DNA of 64,000 nt from Marthasterias glacialis. Its lineage: Eukaryota; Echinodermata; Asteroidea; Forcipulatida; Asteriidae. Positions 22,101 to 29,460 of the stretch are shown one piece after another. The translations under genes were made by a program, and so were the position numbers. Below the pieces are notes generated by a model. It made no database searches, was not told the DNA's origin, and saw nothing but the letters and a program-made list of their open reading frames with translations. The stretch lies in the NCBI GenBank assembly GCA_911728455.2, contig OU452223.1, positions 8,392,174 to 8,456,173 of the forward strand, read 5' to 3'. Within the stretch, counting starts at the first letter, position 1. Each line of letters begins with the position of its first letter.

Positions 22101-24775
22101 TGTGTCCATACACTCAGGGTAGTTAAATTTGCAAACAACACCACATTTGTTAAAGTCTGGGGTCTTATCCTTAGGATGTACGAGGAAAGACCTGATGGTA
22201 TTGACCAGATTGTGGTAAGTGTTGACCCCATGGTCGAGGAAGTTGTTGGTTAGTTTTTCCGAAAACCCTTTGATATACGAAATGGGGATGTTTAATTTAC
22301 TTGATTGACCGTCCCTTTTTTTGGCCTGACTTGTTTTTCTTTGGTTTTGAAGTTTTGAGCCTCCATGTTTTGTAAACGTTGGCTGTAAGCACAGTTTTCA
22401 CATGGATGAGCTCTTCTCTCTTATCTTCTTCTGTAGTGACCAGTTTGTCCACTCTGTCCATCAGCGTCCAAACCAACGACCGCTTGTGTTCTAGATGGTG
22501 GTTGGAATCAAAGTTCAAGTACTGGTCGGTGTGCCTTGGCTTCCAATAAATGGTTACTTCAGTGCTGCCATCATCATAAATGTGGATACATGTGTCAAGG
22601 AATGGAAGTTTGCCTTTCTGCTCGCGTTCCATGGTACATTTAATATTGGGGTCCAGGCTATTGATGTGAGACGTGCGTTGGTCAATATTGTCATCAACAT
22701 ATGGGAACCATACTGATGGTGGTTGAGGAGCTGTAGCAAGGGTTTTGGTCTCAAATGCTTCCATACACAAGTTGGCAACAATGAGGAACACTGGTAAGCC
22801 CATTGCCACACTATGGGTTTGTTTATAGAATTGTCCTTTAGAGATGAAATCTGTGGTGTTAGAAGTTAGAAGTTCCAGTATTTGCTTAGTATTTAGCGGT
22901 GTGCAACTTACCACTGTATCCTCTTTTTCTTATTTGTTCTTAACTGCTTCTATTGCGTCCGGTACAGGTATGCTCAAGAACAAAGCCGAGCCATCGTATG
23001 AAATCAACTTTTGTCCTGGCGGTACTTCTAGATTGTTGATTTGGGCAACAAATTCTCCACTGTTGTGGATGTGGTGCCTATTTTTCCCTACCAGCGGACT
23101 AAATATGTCAGGCAAAACTTTAGCAGCATTGTAGGTCAGGCTACCAATATTCGAGATAATTAGGCAAAGAGGGGCATCCGGTTTGTGGATTTTTGGAGTG
23201 CCGTATATCTAAGGAACTTCTTCTGTGGTTGGATAAATCATAAATCCTATACTTGATATCCTTGATATAGGTTCCTCACTGTTTTGCCATTGTCAAATTA
23301 TTCCAATTAATTCCCGTTTGTAGAACTTGAGTCTGATCTTTGTCCAGCTTTTGGTATGTGGTGTTATCGGTGAGCAATGTTTTCATCTTGCTTTAATAGT
23401 CCGAGGTGTTGAGGACCATTGTTGCTTGATCCTTGTCGGCTGGCAAATTGGTAATGTTCTCATCTTTCTTCAAATCAAGGAGTGCTTGGTATTTACCATT
23501 TTTGATGTTGCTGTGGATTACCGAACACATTTCACAATTTTTCCCTGTAGGCTTTGTGCTCTGGCAGGCGACAGCTTCCGGCACGCAATTTCCTAATAAC
23601 AAGATCTTTAAAGGGTAATTTCCTTGGTTTAACGGAATAAGTGAGTCCTTTTTCCAGTGCGGATTTCTAATTTTCGCTGAGTACTCTATCTGATTTGTTG
23701 AGGACCCATCTGTTTTTGTTGATGTCGGTCGTTTCGGATCAGTTTTGCAATGAAGTTTCCCTCTTGTATGTTACCAATTTTGAGAACTTTGTTTGGTCTT
23801 CACTTTCTCAAATTCCCTACTGCGTATGTGTTGAAGGTGAGAGGTCTCTTCCTGTTGTTTACATTCATCGAACCCCCGAAACAGTTCGGTTTCAAAAATC
23901 TGCAGCTCATTTTGTACTTTCAAGATGGTAACTGAGCACTTTCTGATCCGAATATCCAATAATTATTTCTCGGCTTTGTGGATTATGGCTTGTCTTTTCA
24001 TTCCAGTGACCGCAGATTTTGATTTCAAGCCCCAGGGAAAATATCAGCTGTAGTGCACCTGATGTTAAAACTGCGGTGGTTTATCCATTTAGCGATTTTT
24101 AATGACGTATTTTCTGCTTTTGGAGGGTCTTGAAGACATCACGTCCATGTTGACGTTAAATAGCAGCATGTGAACTGATATTGGACACTGTCGTATTGAC
24201 ATGGAATTAAAAGTTACTTTTCAGAGTCTGTGATCGTTAGCAGGACAGAGCTTGCGAGGTCGTCACAACCTTTTCGTTCAGCATTGTGGTTACAATTGGG
24301 ATGCTTAATACAACCTGCCCGCCATCTATGACAATCTGCTGTCACATGACCAACCCAAAGGTGGTCATGTGAAAGGAAGGATTTAAACACAACGCCGAAC
24401 GAAGAGGTTGTGACGACCTTGCAAGTTACGTCCTTCTTACAATCACAAACTCTGAGTGGTAACCTTTTGATTCCATGTCAATATGACCCTTGCTCTATGA
24501 TATGACAGAGTCCAATATCAGTTTACACACTGCTAAACGTTCTCATGTTAATTCAATTGTCATTCCAGGTGGGTTTCAAGCCGGCAGGGGGTATCCGTAC
24601 AGCAAAGGATGCCTGCACATGGTTGGCTCTAATGAAAGAAGAGCTTGGCAATGACTGGTTGAACCCTGACCTCTTCCGTCTAGGAGCAAGCTCTCTACTA
24701 GGCGATATTGAGCGTCAGCTTTTCCACGGTGTAACAGGTCGATATGCTGCATCTTATGAATTTGCTATGGCATAA
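4107..24775 (+). CDS. DERA: Deoxyribose-phosphate aldolase, complete, 8 exons
   Basis: Class I aldolase that splits 2-deoxyribose 5-phosphate into glyceraldehyde 3-phosphate and acetaldehyde in cytosolic deoxynucleoside catabolism. Coding exons: 4107-4137, 6595-6692, 7280-7427, 8712-8810, 10233-10367, 11592-11720, 12641-12753, 24569-24775 (stop TAA 24773-24775). All introns are GT-AG and phase is kept throughout; the product is 319 aa against 318 in human. Key residues: Schiff-base lysine K219 in FIKTSTG, D156 in EIDIVIN, and K255 in GFKPAGGIR. The start is the ATG at 4107 (MSARNPGIEL), matching the human N terminus. The last intron is 11.8 kb and contains a Gmr1-like element and a Penelope-like remnant, but the splice sites around it are intact. 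A possible poly(A) signal AATAAA is at 24973-24978. Confidence 0.95.
4513..4650. repeat. Palindromic MITE in DERA intron 1
   Basis: Inverted ends AACTGGGGCGCTGTACTCC and GGAGTACAGCGCCCCAGTT, with further mirrored blocks inside (TTTTGACATTATCGG and CCGATAATGTCAAAA). Non-coding foldback element in intron 1. Confidence 0.8.
7853..8540. repeat. Possible degenerate DNA transposon in DERA intron 3
   Basis: AAAAGTCAG at the left is mirrored by CTGACTTTT at the right, and inside it CGTCCAAA is mirrored by TTTGGACG. Internal copies of a GGCCA..ATGCCCTT motif suggest older tandem structure. No transposase frame was seen. The boundaries are approximate and no target duplication was identified. Confidence 0.4.
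9758..9972 (+). repeat. Dispersed repeat, copy 1 (DERA intron 4)
   Basis: About 215 bp that recur with roughly 90% identity by eye, in the same orientation, at 11080-11294. Shared landmarks: AAGCAATTCAACAATAA, CACATCATGAGAGGGCGCTG, GGCTCAGGAACTATTTC, GCATATCTAGTTAATGGTGG. Non-coding; family unknown. The two copies bracket DERA exon 5. Confidence 0.85.
10406..10535. repeat. MITE, GGGCCCAATTTCAT family, copy 2 (diverged)
   Basis: Left end GGCCCAATTTCATGGTGCT, right end AGCTATGAAAATGGGCCC as its inverted form. Shorter than the 273-bp copies and diverged inside. It starts 39 bp after the donor of DERA exon 5. Confidence 0.65.
11080..11294 (+). repeat. Dispersed repeat, copy 2 (DERA intron 5)
   Basis: Second, same-orientation copy of the 215-bp repeat at 9758-9972, with scattered substitutions. 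It lies in intron 5, so the pair flanks exon 5. Confidence 0.85.
11814..12086. repeat. MITE, GGGCCCAATTTCAT family, full-length copy 3
   Basis: 273 bp, with inverted ends GGGCCCAATTTCATAGCGCT and its complement ending AATTGGGCCC. The interior (AGCAGAAAAAATTTGCTTAA, GTAAGCGTATTTCACAGG, AGTAAGCACTGGAAGGTTAG) is colinear with the equally long copy at 48900-49172, so 273 bp is probably the family's full length. Confidence 0.85.
12801..13105 (-). repeat. tRNA-derived SINE (family B), minus-strand copy
   Basis: Read on the minus strand, it begins with a tRNA-like head (a box A-like stretch near CGTAAAGCGCTCGCCTCTCA and box B GGTTCGATTCC), followed by a tRNA-unrelated body. A diverged plus-strand copy of the same roughly 310 bp is at 39129-39442. 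Both copies end at the same TGGGAGGCTAAT border. Non-coding. It lies in DERA intron 7. Confidence 0.7.
13479..14983 (+). repeat. 5' LTR of the Gmr1-like element
   Basis: 1505 bp, starting TGTCACGTATGATGCC and ending GCGCGCGACA. It carries a TTTA/TTATT microsatellite near 14500 and several AATAAA-type motifs (for example at 13634 and near 14856). A TATTTATATAA stretch near 14118 could be a TATA box; the true U3/R/U5 limits are not visible. Identical in length to the 3' LTR. Confidence 0.95.
14987..15004 (+). promoter_or_regulatory. Primer-binding site, tRNA-Pro type
   Basis: TGGGGGCTTGTCCGGGAA starts 3 nt after the 5' LTR. It matches 16 of 18 bases of the tRNA-Pro primer-binding site used by gammaretroviruses (recalled sequence). 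Minus-strand DNA synthesis is therefore probably primed by a proline tRNA. Confidence 0.85.
15341..19975 (+). CDS. gag-pol: Gag-Pol polyprotein, integrase before RT
   Basis: One uninterrupted 1544-codon frame, with no frameshift or stop between gag and pol. Order: coiled-coil-prone N terminus (about 35-65); capsid (about 75-265) whose second half (about 175-265) resembles a SCAN domain; CCHC zinc knuckle C327-C340 (CNICHRKGHLARDC); aspartic protease D463 (DSG); integrase with an HHCC finger (H669, H676, FCHSCDICQ) and catalytic D739, D799, E835 in exact D,D(35)E spacing; a GPY/F-like module near W975 (WKGPF); reverse transcriptase with D1215 and FIDD (D1277, D1278); RNase H with D1426, E1469, D1494. 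The ATG at 15395 (residue 19, good context AACGATGG) may be the true start, because the first 18 residues are hydrophobic and poorly supported. All catalytic residues checked are present, so it could be active. Confidence 0.96.
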   Translation: MRAVPILSLVWFLSVLVTMDKWFELGKEIGLVGNDLADFIRDRESAAREERVQNLEIRRNDLEILERQVELQRMKNEDKVNDTDEWKPSKAENHLHARTPKLPFFDEAKDDLDAYLQRFERYALSQEWKPDNWAINLSALLRGKALDVYSRLTPENASKYDDLKKALLKRFRLTEEGFRTKFRSAKPEPSETPSQFVVRLENYFLRWLDLAETERTFDGVKDLLLREQFINSCSRELAVFLKERLPKNIQTMTKLAEQYQEAHGAQYGFSVQHRRRPQQGAVTSPQFPSNVQGGRQPQQHQPNASALNQRSQQYGRQPFVPYEQRTCNICHRKGHLARDCRVRNSPTKVAAGLTMDSPYQQNKGYSRFRRNRSDSQATSKPGRAPVSTGCDHCRQVLPPKETIAFAAIDETLLANCCEEDGYVQLLCGHKLPVVNAAHTETSKVQMPTAIGMVGEHQVTVLRDSGCSGVVVRKSLISPKQMTGTWKYCAVLQGQVCRLPTAVIKVNTPYFVGEAEALCMQTPLYDLVIGNIPGARQPFDPDSTWTCKTPPSKLDVNNARREEVSAVQTRQQKLKEGKPHRPLKVPTAIPDVTAKDIKSGQDDDTSLRRVRELAATGEEKQSAKSGTSQFFIKDGLIFRKFQSPTTNHGNEVNQLVVPSKYRNFVMKLGHEGILGGHQGIRKTTEKILTNFFWPGLNADVTRFCHSCDICQRTIPKGRIGKVPLGTMPLIETPFQRVAVDLVGPIHPVTEKGNRYILTLVDYATRYPEATPLRSIETTRVAEALVEIFTRVGFPSEILTDQGAQFTSDVMREVSRLLSIRQLRTTPYHPACNGLVERFNGSLKSMLKRMCAERPRDWDRYIAPLLFAYREAPQESLGFSPFELLYGRTVRGPMSILQDLWTGKAESDSEVKTTYQYVLDLRQRLEDTCQLAQQELKKSKDRYKRYYDSKSKDRSFKVGDQVLLLLPTDNNKLLLQWKGPFDILDRTSRNDYKLDLNGKTKIFHANLLKQYVKRMDKTEGSTSETTDCATGCASFIEANSAIVYERDETDWDSDDLICDNHSHNTSILLPELEAKETFDDVNIGNKLTESQHNDVKRLLGNFRDVLTDLPGRTDVLAHDIKLTTDDHIRSRPYPLPHAMRCTVESEVKSMLQMKVIEESDSPYSSPIVLVKKKDNTIRFCVDFRKLNRVTIFDAEPMTNTDDIFACLSTDVYFTKVDLCKGYWQIPLSKQAKEKTAFITPLGLFQFKVMPFGLNNAPATFTRLMRKILRDMPNTHNFIDDVLVHTATWKEHMVTLTELLKRLRHGNLTAKPSKCFVGYEHVEFLGHIVGAGILKPQPDKLSKIQNAPRPETKKKLRSFLGLAGYYRKFIPNFASIAVPLTDKTKSREANKIVWDESQQVAFNTLKKKLTSEPILHLPNVNRPFILRTDASDTGLGAVLLQTSEDEGEKFPIAYASKKLLQRERAYSATERECLAVVWGIRYFQCYLEGQEFTLETDHQSLLYLNKAKQLNSRIMRWALSLQPFRYRLVSIKGRDNVGADYLSRMDV
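20083..20096 (+). promoter_or_regulatory. Polypurine tract
   Basis: GAAAAAGGGGCAAA lies directly against the 3' LTR start TGTCAC. Position and composition fit the plus-strand primer of LTR elements. Confidence 0.8.
20097..21601 (+). repeat. 3' LTR of the Gmr1-like element
   Basis: 1505 bp, matching the 5' LTR by eye except T at 20952 where the 5' LTR has C at 14334. It ends GCGACA, followed by target duplication CTCAC. Confidence 0.95.
21890..22150 (-). pseudogene. GIY-YIG endonuclease remnant of the Penelope-like element
   Basis: The fragment IGKTSRSLGTKFKEH followed by TAVGEHFAHHKHH resembles the catalytic core of the GIY-YIG nuclease that follows RT in Penelope elements. The start of the motif (a Tyr-Ile-Gly-like block) is partly in another frame, so it is broken. 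Confidence 0.75.
22297..23610 (-). pseudogene. Penelope-type reverse transcriptase, broken
   Basis: The longest intact piece is 22914-22297 (205 codons). It has MGLPVFLIVANLCMEAFE, the catalytic YVDD, then GKLPFLDTCI, HTDQYL and FDSNHHLEHK, all signatures of Penelope RTs. Upstream pieces in other frames carry DLKKDENIT.LPADK (23602-23393) and VGKNRHHIHNSGEFV..I plus an LFLSIPVPDAI motif (23115-22930). The frame is cut by several shifts and stops, so no functional protein is expected. Confidence 0.85.
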
Positions 24776-25167
24776 ATATATTCCTTGTTAAAATAGGAAC
24801 TTGCTTGATGAAATGAAATTGTATAAATATGTCTGAGTAAGACATGTTTTAAGGACTTTAAAAGAAATGTCTCCAACTAACTTTCATGAAAAAAAACAGA
24901 ACTGTCTTCCATTACTTGAATCTAAAATATTAGTATTTAGCACTTTTCACACGACAAAGCCATTTCCCAGGAAATAAACCCCATGAAATTCCTGGGGAAT
25001 GTTAACCCCATTACAACCCCATGTTCAATTCACACTTGATGCAATTTACCTGGGGAAATTAAACACTCAGCATGCTAACCCTGGGTTGTCTTGTTTGTTC
25101 CCACCTCCAAAGAAGAGTAGCTACTTCCTTGGAAATGGCTATTTCCTGAGAGTATACCAGGGTTAGC

Positions 25168-25638
25168 AATAGACCAATCCCTGCCTACTAAGCCCTGCCT
25201 ACTAACGTATGGACCAATCACAGCCTTGACAACGCCACTAAAAGTCCGACAAATGTCTGACACATTAAAATCCCATTAGAAAAGTAAACAAACCACCGCC
25301 ATTGTTCTGACACACAACAGCAAACACAACTGTACTTACTTTTGTTTTGTTTTAATTTGTTTGTATTTCTCATGGTGCAAATCCCACAGCAGTGGTCCCT
25401 GTACAGTCATGTAAAAGTGGTTTAACAGTGTTCTAGTCTGCGTTGTTCTTTGGACTCAAGGCACTGCTCAATAGGCCACGAAACTAAATCCATACCGTTC
25501 ATGAAAACCATGTATGTGTATCCGATACGTTTAAGTGGCCGCAACCGAACCACCGCTGCGATCGTGGCAAGAAAGTCACACCATGTGCTGTTGCTGGGCA
25601 GTTGCTAAGGTAGGCGGGGCTTAATGGATCGGTCTATT
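25168..25638. repeat. Long MITE, AATAGACCAATC family, copy 1
   Basis: Inverted ends: AATAGACCAATCCCTGCC at the left and GGCGGGGCTTAATGGATCGG..CTATT at the right. About 470 bp with no open frame. A shorter copy with better preserved ends is at 43371-43596. Confidence 0.75.
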
Positions 25639-26063
25639 ATTTGAAATGTTTAATCAAACTGATACAGCCATAACTGGTTGAAGGGGTCATTAGTTGTGAC
25701 TAAAATAGTGGAGAGGCCCATTTGCAAGATTTGCATAAAATGGAACAATTTTTTTTTTTTTTTAGAATTGAAAATAATATTGTACTACCAACAGATTAAA
25801 GACAAATACCAGGATTGGTAATTGATAATCATCAGGGAAACAAATTATTAGTTTCAATCTGAAAGCTTACTGATTAATAAGTTTATACCAGTATCAACCT
25901 TGAAGAGGAATATTCTCCTCTGAGGTCACTATCAGAGTCAAGAAAAAAGCATTGAAGAACCCCCCAAAACACCTTTTCTTCATATGATTGAAACAGTTGA
26001 AATAAGCAAGTACAGTTTGTGAATGTGCTAAGAAAATCCCAGACAAAACATGTCATTTTTAAT

Positions 26064-26325
26064 CATATTTGTGTTTTTACCCATACACCGATGTGTATTA
26101 AGCACTCTATACTCAGTACTTTCCCGAGTCCTGTGAAAAAAAATCCACAGGTATATTCCTCGGGTGGGATTCGAACCCATGACCCCCGCTATTCTAGAGC
26201 AGATGTCTTACCAACTAGACTATCGACATTGCCCGGTAGCTAGAGGCAGTTTGAATCCTATTAGCAGCGGGTACCGTGACCATTATGATACATGTTAATT
26301 TTTGCATCGGCGATAAAGAATATTT
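26064..26325 (-). repeat. tRNA-derived SINE (family A), minus-strand copy
   Basis: On the minus strand it has box A TAGTCTAGTTGG and box B GGGTTCGAATCCC spaced as in tRNA promoters, followed by a body ending near an ACATCGGTGTATGGG motif. Two more copies lie head-to-tail at 52769-53330. It is a SINE rather than a tRNA gene, since the acceptor arm does not close. Confidence 0.75.
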
Positions 26326-26796
26326 GTGTTTTTTTACCCATACACCGATGTCATTTTTCTTGTTGTTATCACTGAAACTTGACTACAAATTTGCCGAAAT
26401 TTCATATGTTGTTAGTAGGATGTGTTAGTTGAACACTGGTGGATTCAAATAAATATAATATTCCAAAAACAAACAATAGTTTAACTGCTTAAATGTCAAC
26501 ATGAATTTCAGCTCTTGAAAGCTACCAAACATCCATGTTAGGATCTTGTACTACATCTTGACCTTCTTCTGACTTCCCTCATTCCTTCATACATGTATTC
26601 ATTTATTTATTAATTAAAATTATCAGGTACAGATAAATTAAATAGCAAAGAGAAGAACTTATTAAAGTTTCTGTCTGACTGTTAATGAATGAATGATGAA
26701 GGAATGTCCCAAAGGTAAAGTTTGATTTGGTTCTAAATTATAATGAACAATAGGCATTAATTGCCCACCACAGGTTCTAATTTCAGAGACTATACT

Positions 26797-26934
26797 TGTT
26801 TGTTTGTTTGTTTGTTTGTTTGTTTGTTTGTTTGTTTGTTTGTTTGTTTGTTTGTTTGTTTGTTTGTTTGTTTGTTTGTTTGTTTGTTTGTTTGTTTGTT
26901 TGTTTGTTTGTTTGTTTGTTTGTTTGTTTGTTTG
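26797..26934 (+). repeat. (TTTG)n microsatellite
   Basis: About 34 uninterrupted tetranucleotide units. It creates a spurious frame of repeated CLFV residues; there is no gene here. Confidence 0.97.
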
Positions 26935-29460
26935 GGTTTTTTTTTACAAGGAGTTCTACATTTGTGCTTTAAATGTATAGCGATATCTATACATTTATGA
27001 TCTCTCAGCGCCTCAGAGAATATAATTAGTCATATTTTTAAATAAAAAATTGAAGTTTATTCTATTTACTCAATACTGTAAACAAAACTGTGTAAATATA
27101 ATGTTGATGAGAGATAAATGAGAGAAAACACTTTTGTTTTATTGTAATAATGAAAAATAAATGACAAAAATATTAACACTTTAAAGAAAGGTGAATGTCA
27201 GTCTTCTTGTATAGTCATTTGCAAAGACGTTAACGAATTCTCAACCTGTTTTGACTGGGGCTGACAAAATAGGCAGACATGTCATATGTATATTTATTAT
27301 GAATATTTTCATTGTGATATATACAGAGAACCAAGTTAACGGAGCATAACAACACGCTGGGCTGTTAAATGCCACTGGTTCTTTTTCAGACCGAACTTGA
27401 ATCATGACAGATAACATTTCCTCACAGTTGACCCAAACTTCTCCGCCATCAAAGTTTCACCGAACTGTACCACATAATGACAGCGGCGTAGCGTGTGCAC
27501 ACACACACAAATTCCCAGTGCCCCTGGTGTCCCCTTAAACAAATTTAGATACATGTAATTCATTAAAAAAACATGGTACCCCCCCCCCCCCCCGTGCCAC
27601 CCCGCCTGTGCCCCAAGTGCTCCCCACCTGTGCCCCCCCCCCCCCCCCCCAAGTGAACAAATCCTGGCTACTCTGCTGAATGATGACCTTTCTGCAGTAC
27701 TCCTTTCAAAGTCCTTTATTATTTCCTCTAACACTGTGATCGATACTCAAACTATGACTGAACAAGCAACCAGTACCAAATTGATCCCTAATCGATTTTC
27801 ACCATTCATTTACAAGAACTGACCATAGTGATGCATGAATAATCTACTATGTCTGTTCTTCTCCGTGGGGTAGCCTCCTTTGAGTAGGTTTCTAACAAAA
27901 AACATGTGAAGGAATAAAGTCGCCTCTTGTAATGACGAACAAAGTGAACCTTGAATTATTTAAAGTTCATTGAATATAACTGTCATGAAAGAATAATTAT
28001 GCCGGTGGCAACGTTACTGTTGCCTACATAAATTATAAGGTAAACTGAAGAATTCAAAAGTTTCGTTGTACGGGTTCATCAAGGCCAGATAATCTTAAAG
28101 ATCACGAGACAAGCCGCAACATGGGTTTCTACATTTCGAAGCAACAAACGGAGTGTTAATATTACTGCACAGCTCACGAAATTAGAAGTACGTGTTGTAT
28201 AAATTACCCTCAGAAACATTGAGAACAGCTGTTTGCTTTTTATACTAAGATATCTGCTGCTCCCGACAAAACAGCAGCACCCGACAGACAAACAAACAAC
28301 ACAACAATCACAATACCAAAACACTAATCCAGTTCACAAAATAGTCCTAACGAGAGTGCTTGTTGTGAAACAGTTATCACACACACAGAGAACAAAAATG
28401 GTAAAATAAAAATAGGTAAACAAAAAAATGTAAAATATTACATAATATTAAATAAGCAACAAAACTATTTTGTAAGTTTAAAATGACTTGTTTTCCATGT
28501 AATTTCATTATTTTACACGAGTTGTGTAGCCTCGGTAAAGGTTTTACCATGACCACGTAAGTTTTGCATAATTTTACGTAAGTTTTACTGTGCTTTCGGT
28601 AAATATTAACCGGCTTATTTGGTGCTTTTATGAAATGCTTCTTGAAAAACTGGTAGAATGTTTCCAAAACAAATGTTTTACCATCATTTTAGAAACGGGA
28701 CAGAAAAACAAAAAGGCCAGACTTGCTTCTAATCTAACTATGTATTCTAAATAGGGACAGTTTGTATGGATTGATTAACATTACATAACTACAGGGAATT
28801 TCATAAGTTTAACTTATTTGTTCATCAGCTGATCATCAACTGTATTATCGTAAAATTGTATGTTGACGAGACTTTGCCCTGTACTTAGATTATTCATAAT
28901 AGTGTTTAGTTTACTCCGTCAAAGTAAAACTTATCTTTACATCCTGTTCAGCCAACATCCTTGATGTAAGGAAGTATCACATACGATTTGTGTCATTGAG
29001 CATTAGTCTCTTTTTTATATTGTATGTCATTATTTGGTACGTTTTAAACTCTTATCTTAAGTTTGTAGGTATGGTTGAGAAGTCAAAGGGACAGGTTGAC
29101 GACTAAAAAGTATACCTCACCCCTGGGAAGGTCCCACTGTTGTCCAGTGGTGCGACGACCGCAACGGGTGACTGGTTCACTACTACAGATGTTCTGTGGC
29201 TATGCAGAACAGTAAGATTATGTCCCGGTTACTATTAGACACCAGCGAAGAGCAAACAAACCGACCCACCACGGACTTTTGTGTTTTTGTAATCGATTAC
29301 AGCCGGGGGTATACAAGTCTGTAAGTCATCGTGTATTAATGGTATTAATAAGTTGATTCTTGGACGTGTCTTGCATCTGCTTATAGATCATAGTCAACTT
29401 CGCTATCACTGCTTTCGGAAAATGAAGGCTGAGTTTGGGTATAGCTTTTTGCAAACTTGA

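Larger units (their letters stand above)
21700..24530 (-). mobile_element. Penelope-like retroelement, degenerate
   Basis: Antisense to DERA within intron 7. On the minus strand it has reverse-transcriptase fragments (about 23610 to 22297) followed by a GIY-YIG endonuclease remnant (about 22150 to 21890), the architecture of endonuclease-bearing Penelope-like elements. Terminal repeats occur in three blocks: 21700-21862, 24207-24298 (same orientation, partial) and 24305-24478 (inverted). The last two form a large hairpin whose outer arms reach about 24170 and 24527. Such direct-plus-inverted termini are typical of this class. Frame breaks show it is dead. The borders are approximate. Confidence 0.85.
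24776..29460. other. Intergenic region between DERA and the unknown gene
   Basis: No convincing exon on either strand. It holds the likely DERA poly(A) signal (24973), a large MITE (25168-25638), an antisense SINE (26064-26325), a TTTG microsatellite (26797-26934) and C-rich tracts near 27576-27650. Traces of an older repeat family (GACCAGTATT/GGTAATTG-like motifs) appear at 25794-25990. The rest is AT-rich sequence with no visible structure. Confidence 0.6.

Noticed and set aside
26761-27000. Frame of repeated CLFV residues
   Set aside because: Translation of the TTTG microsatellite.
27402-27734. Minus-strand glycine-rich 110-codon frame
   Set aside because: Produced by poly-C tracts; no splice context or domain.
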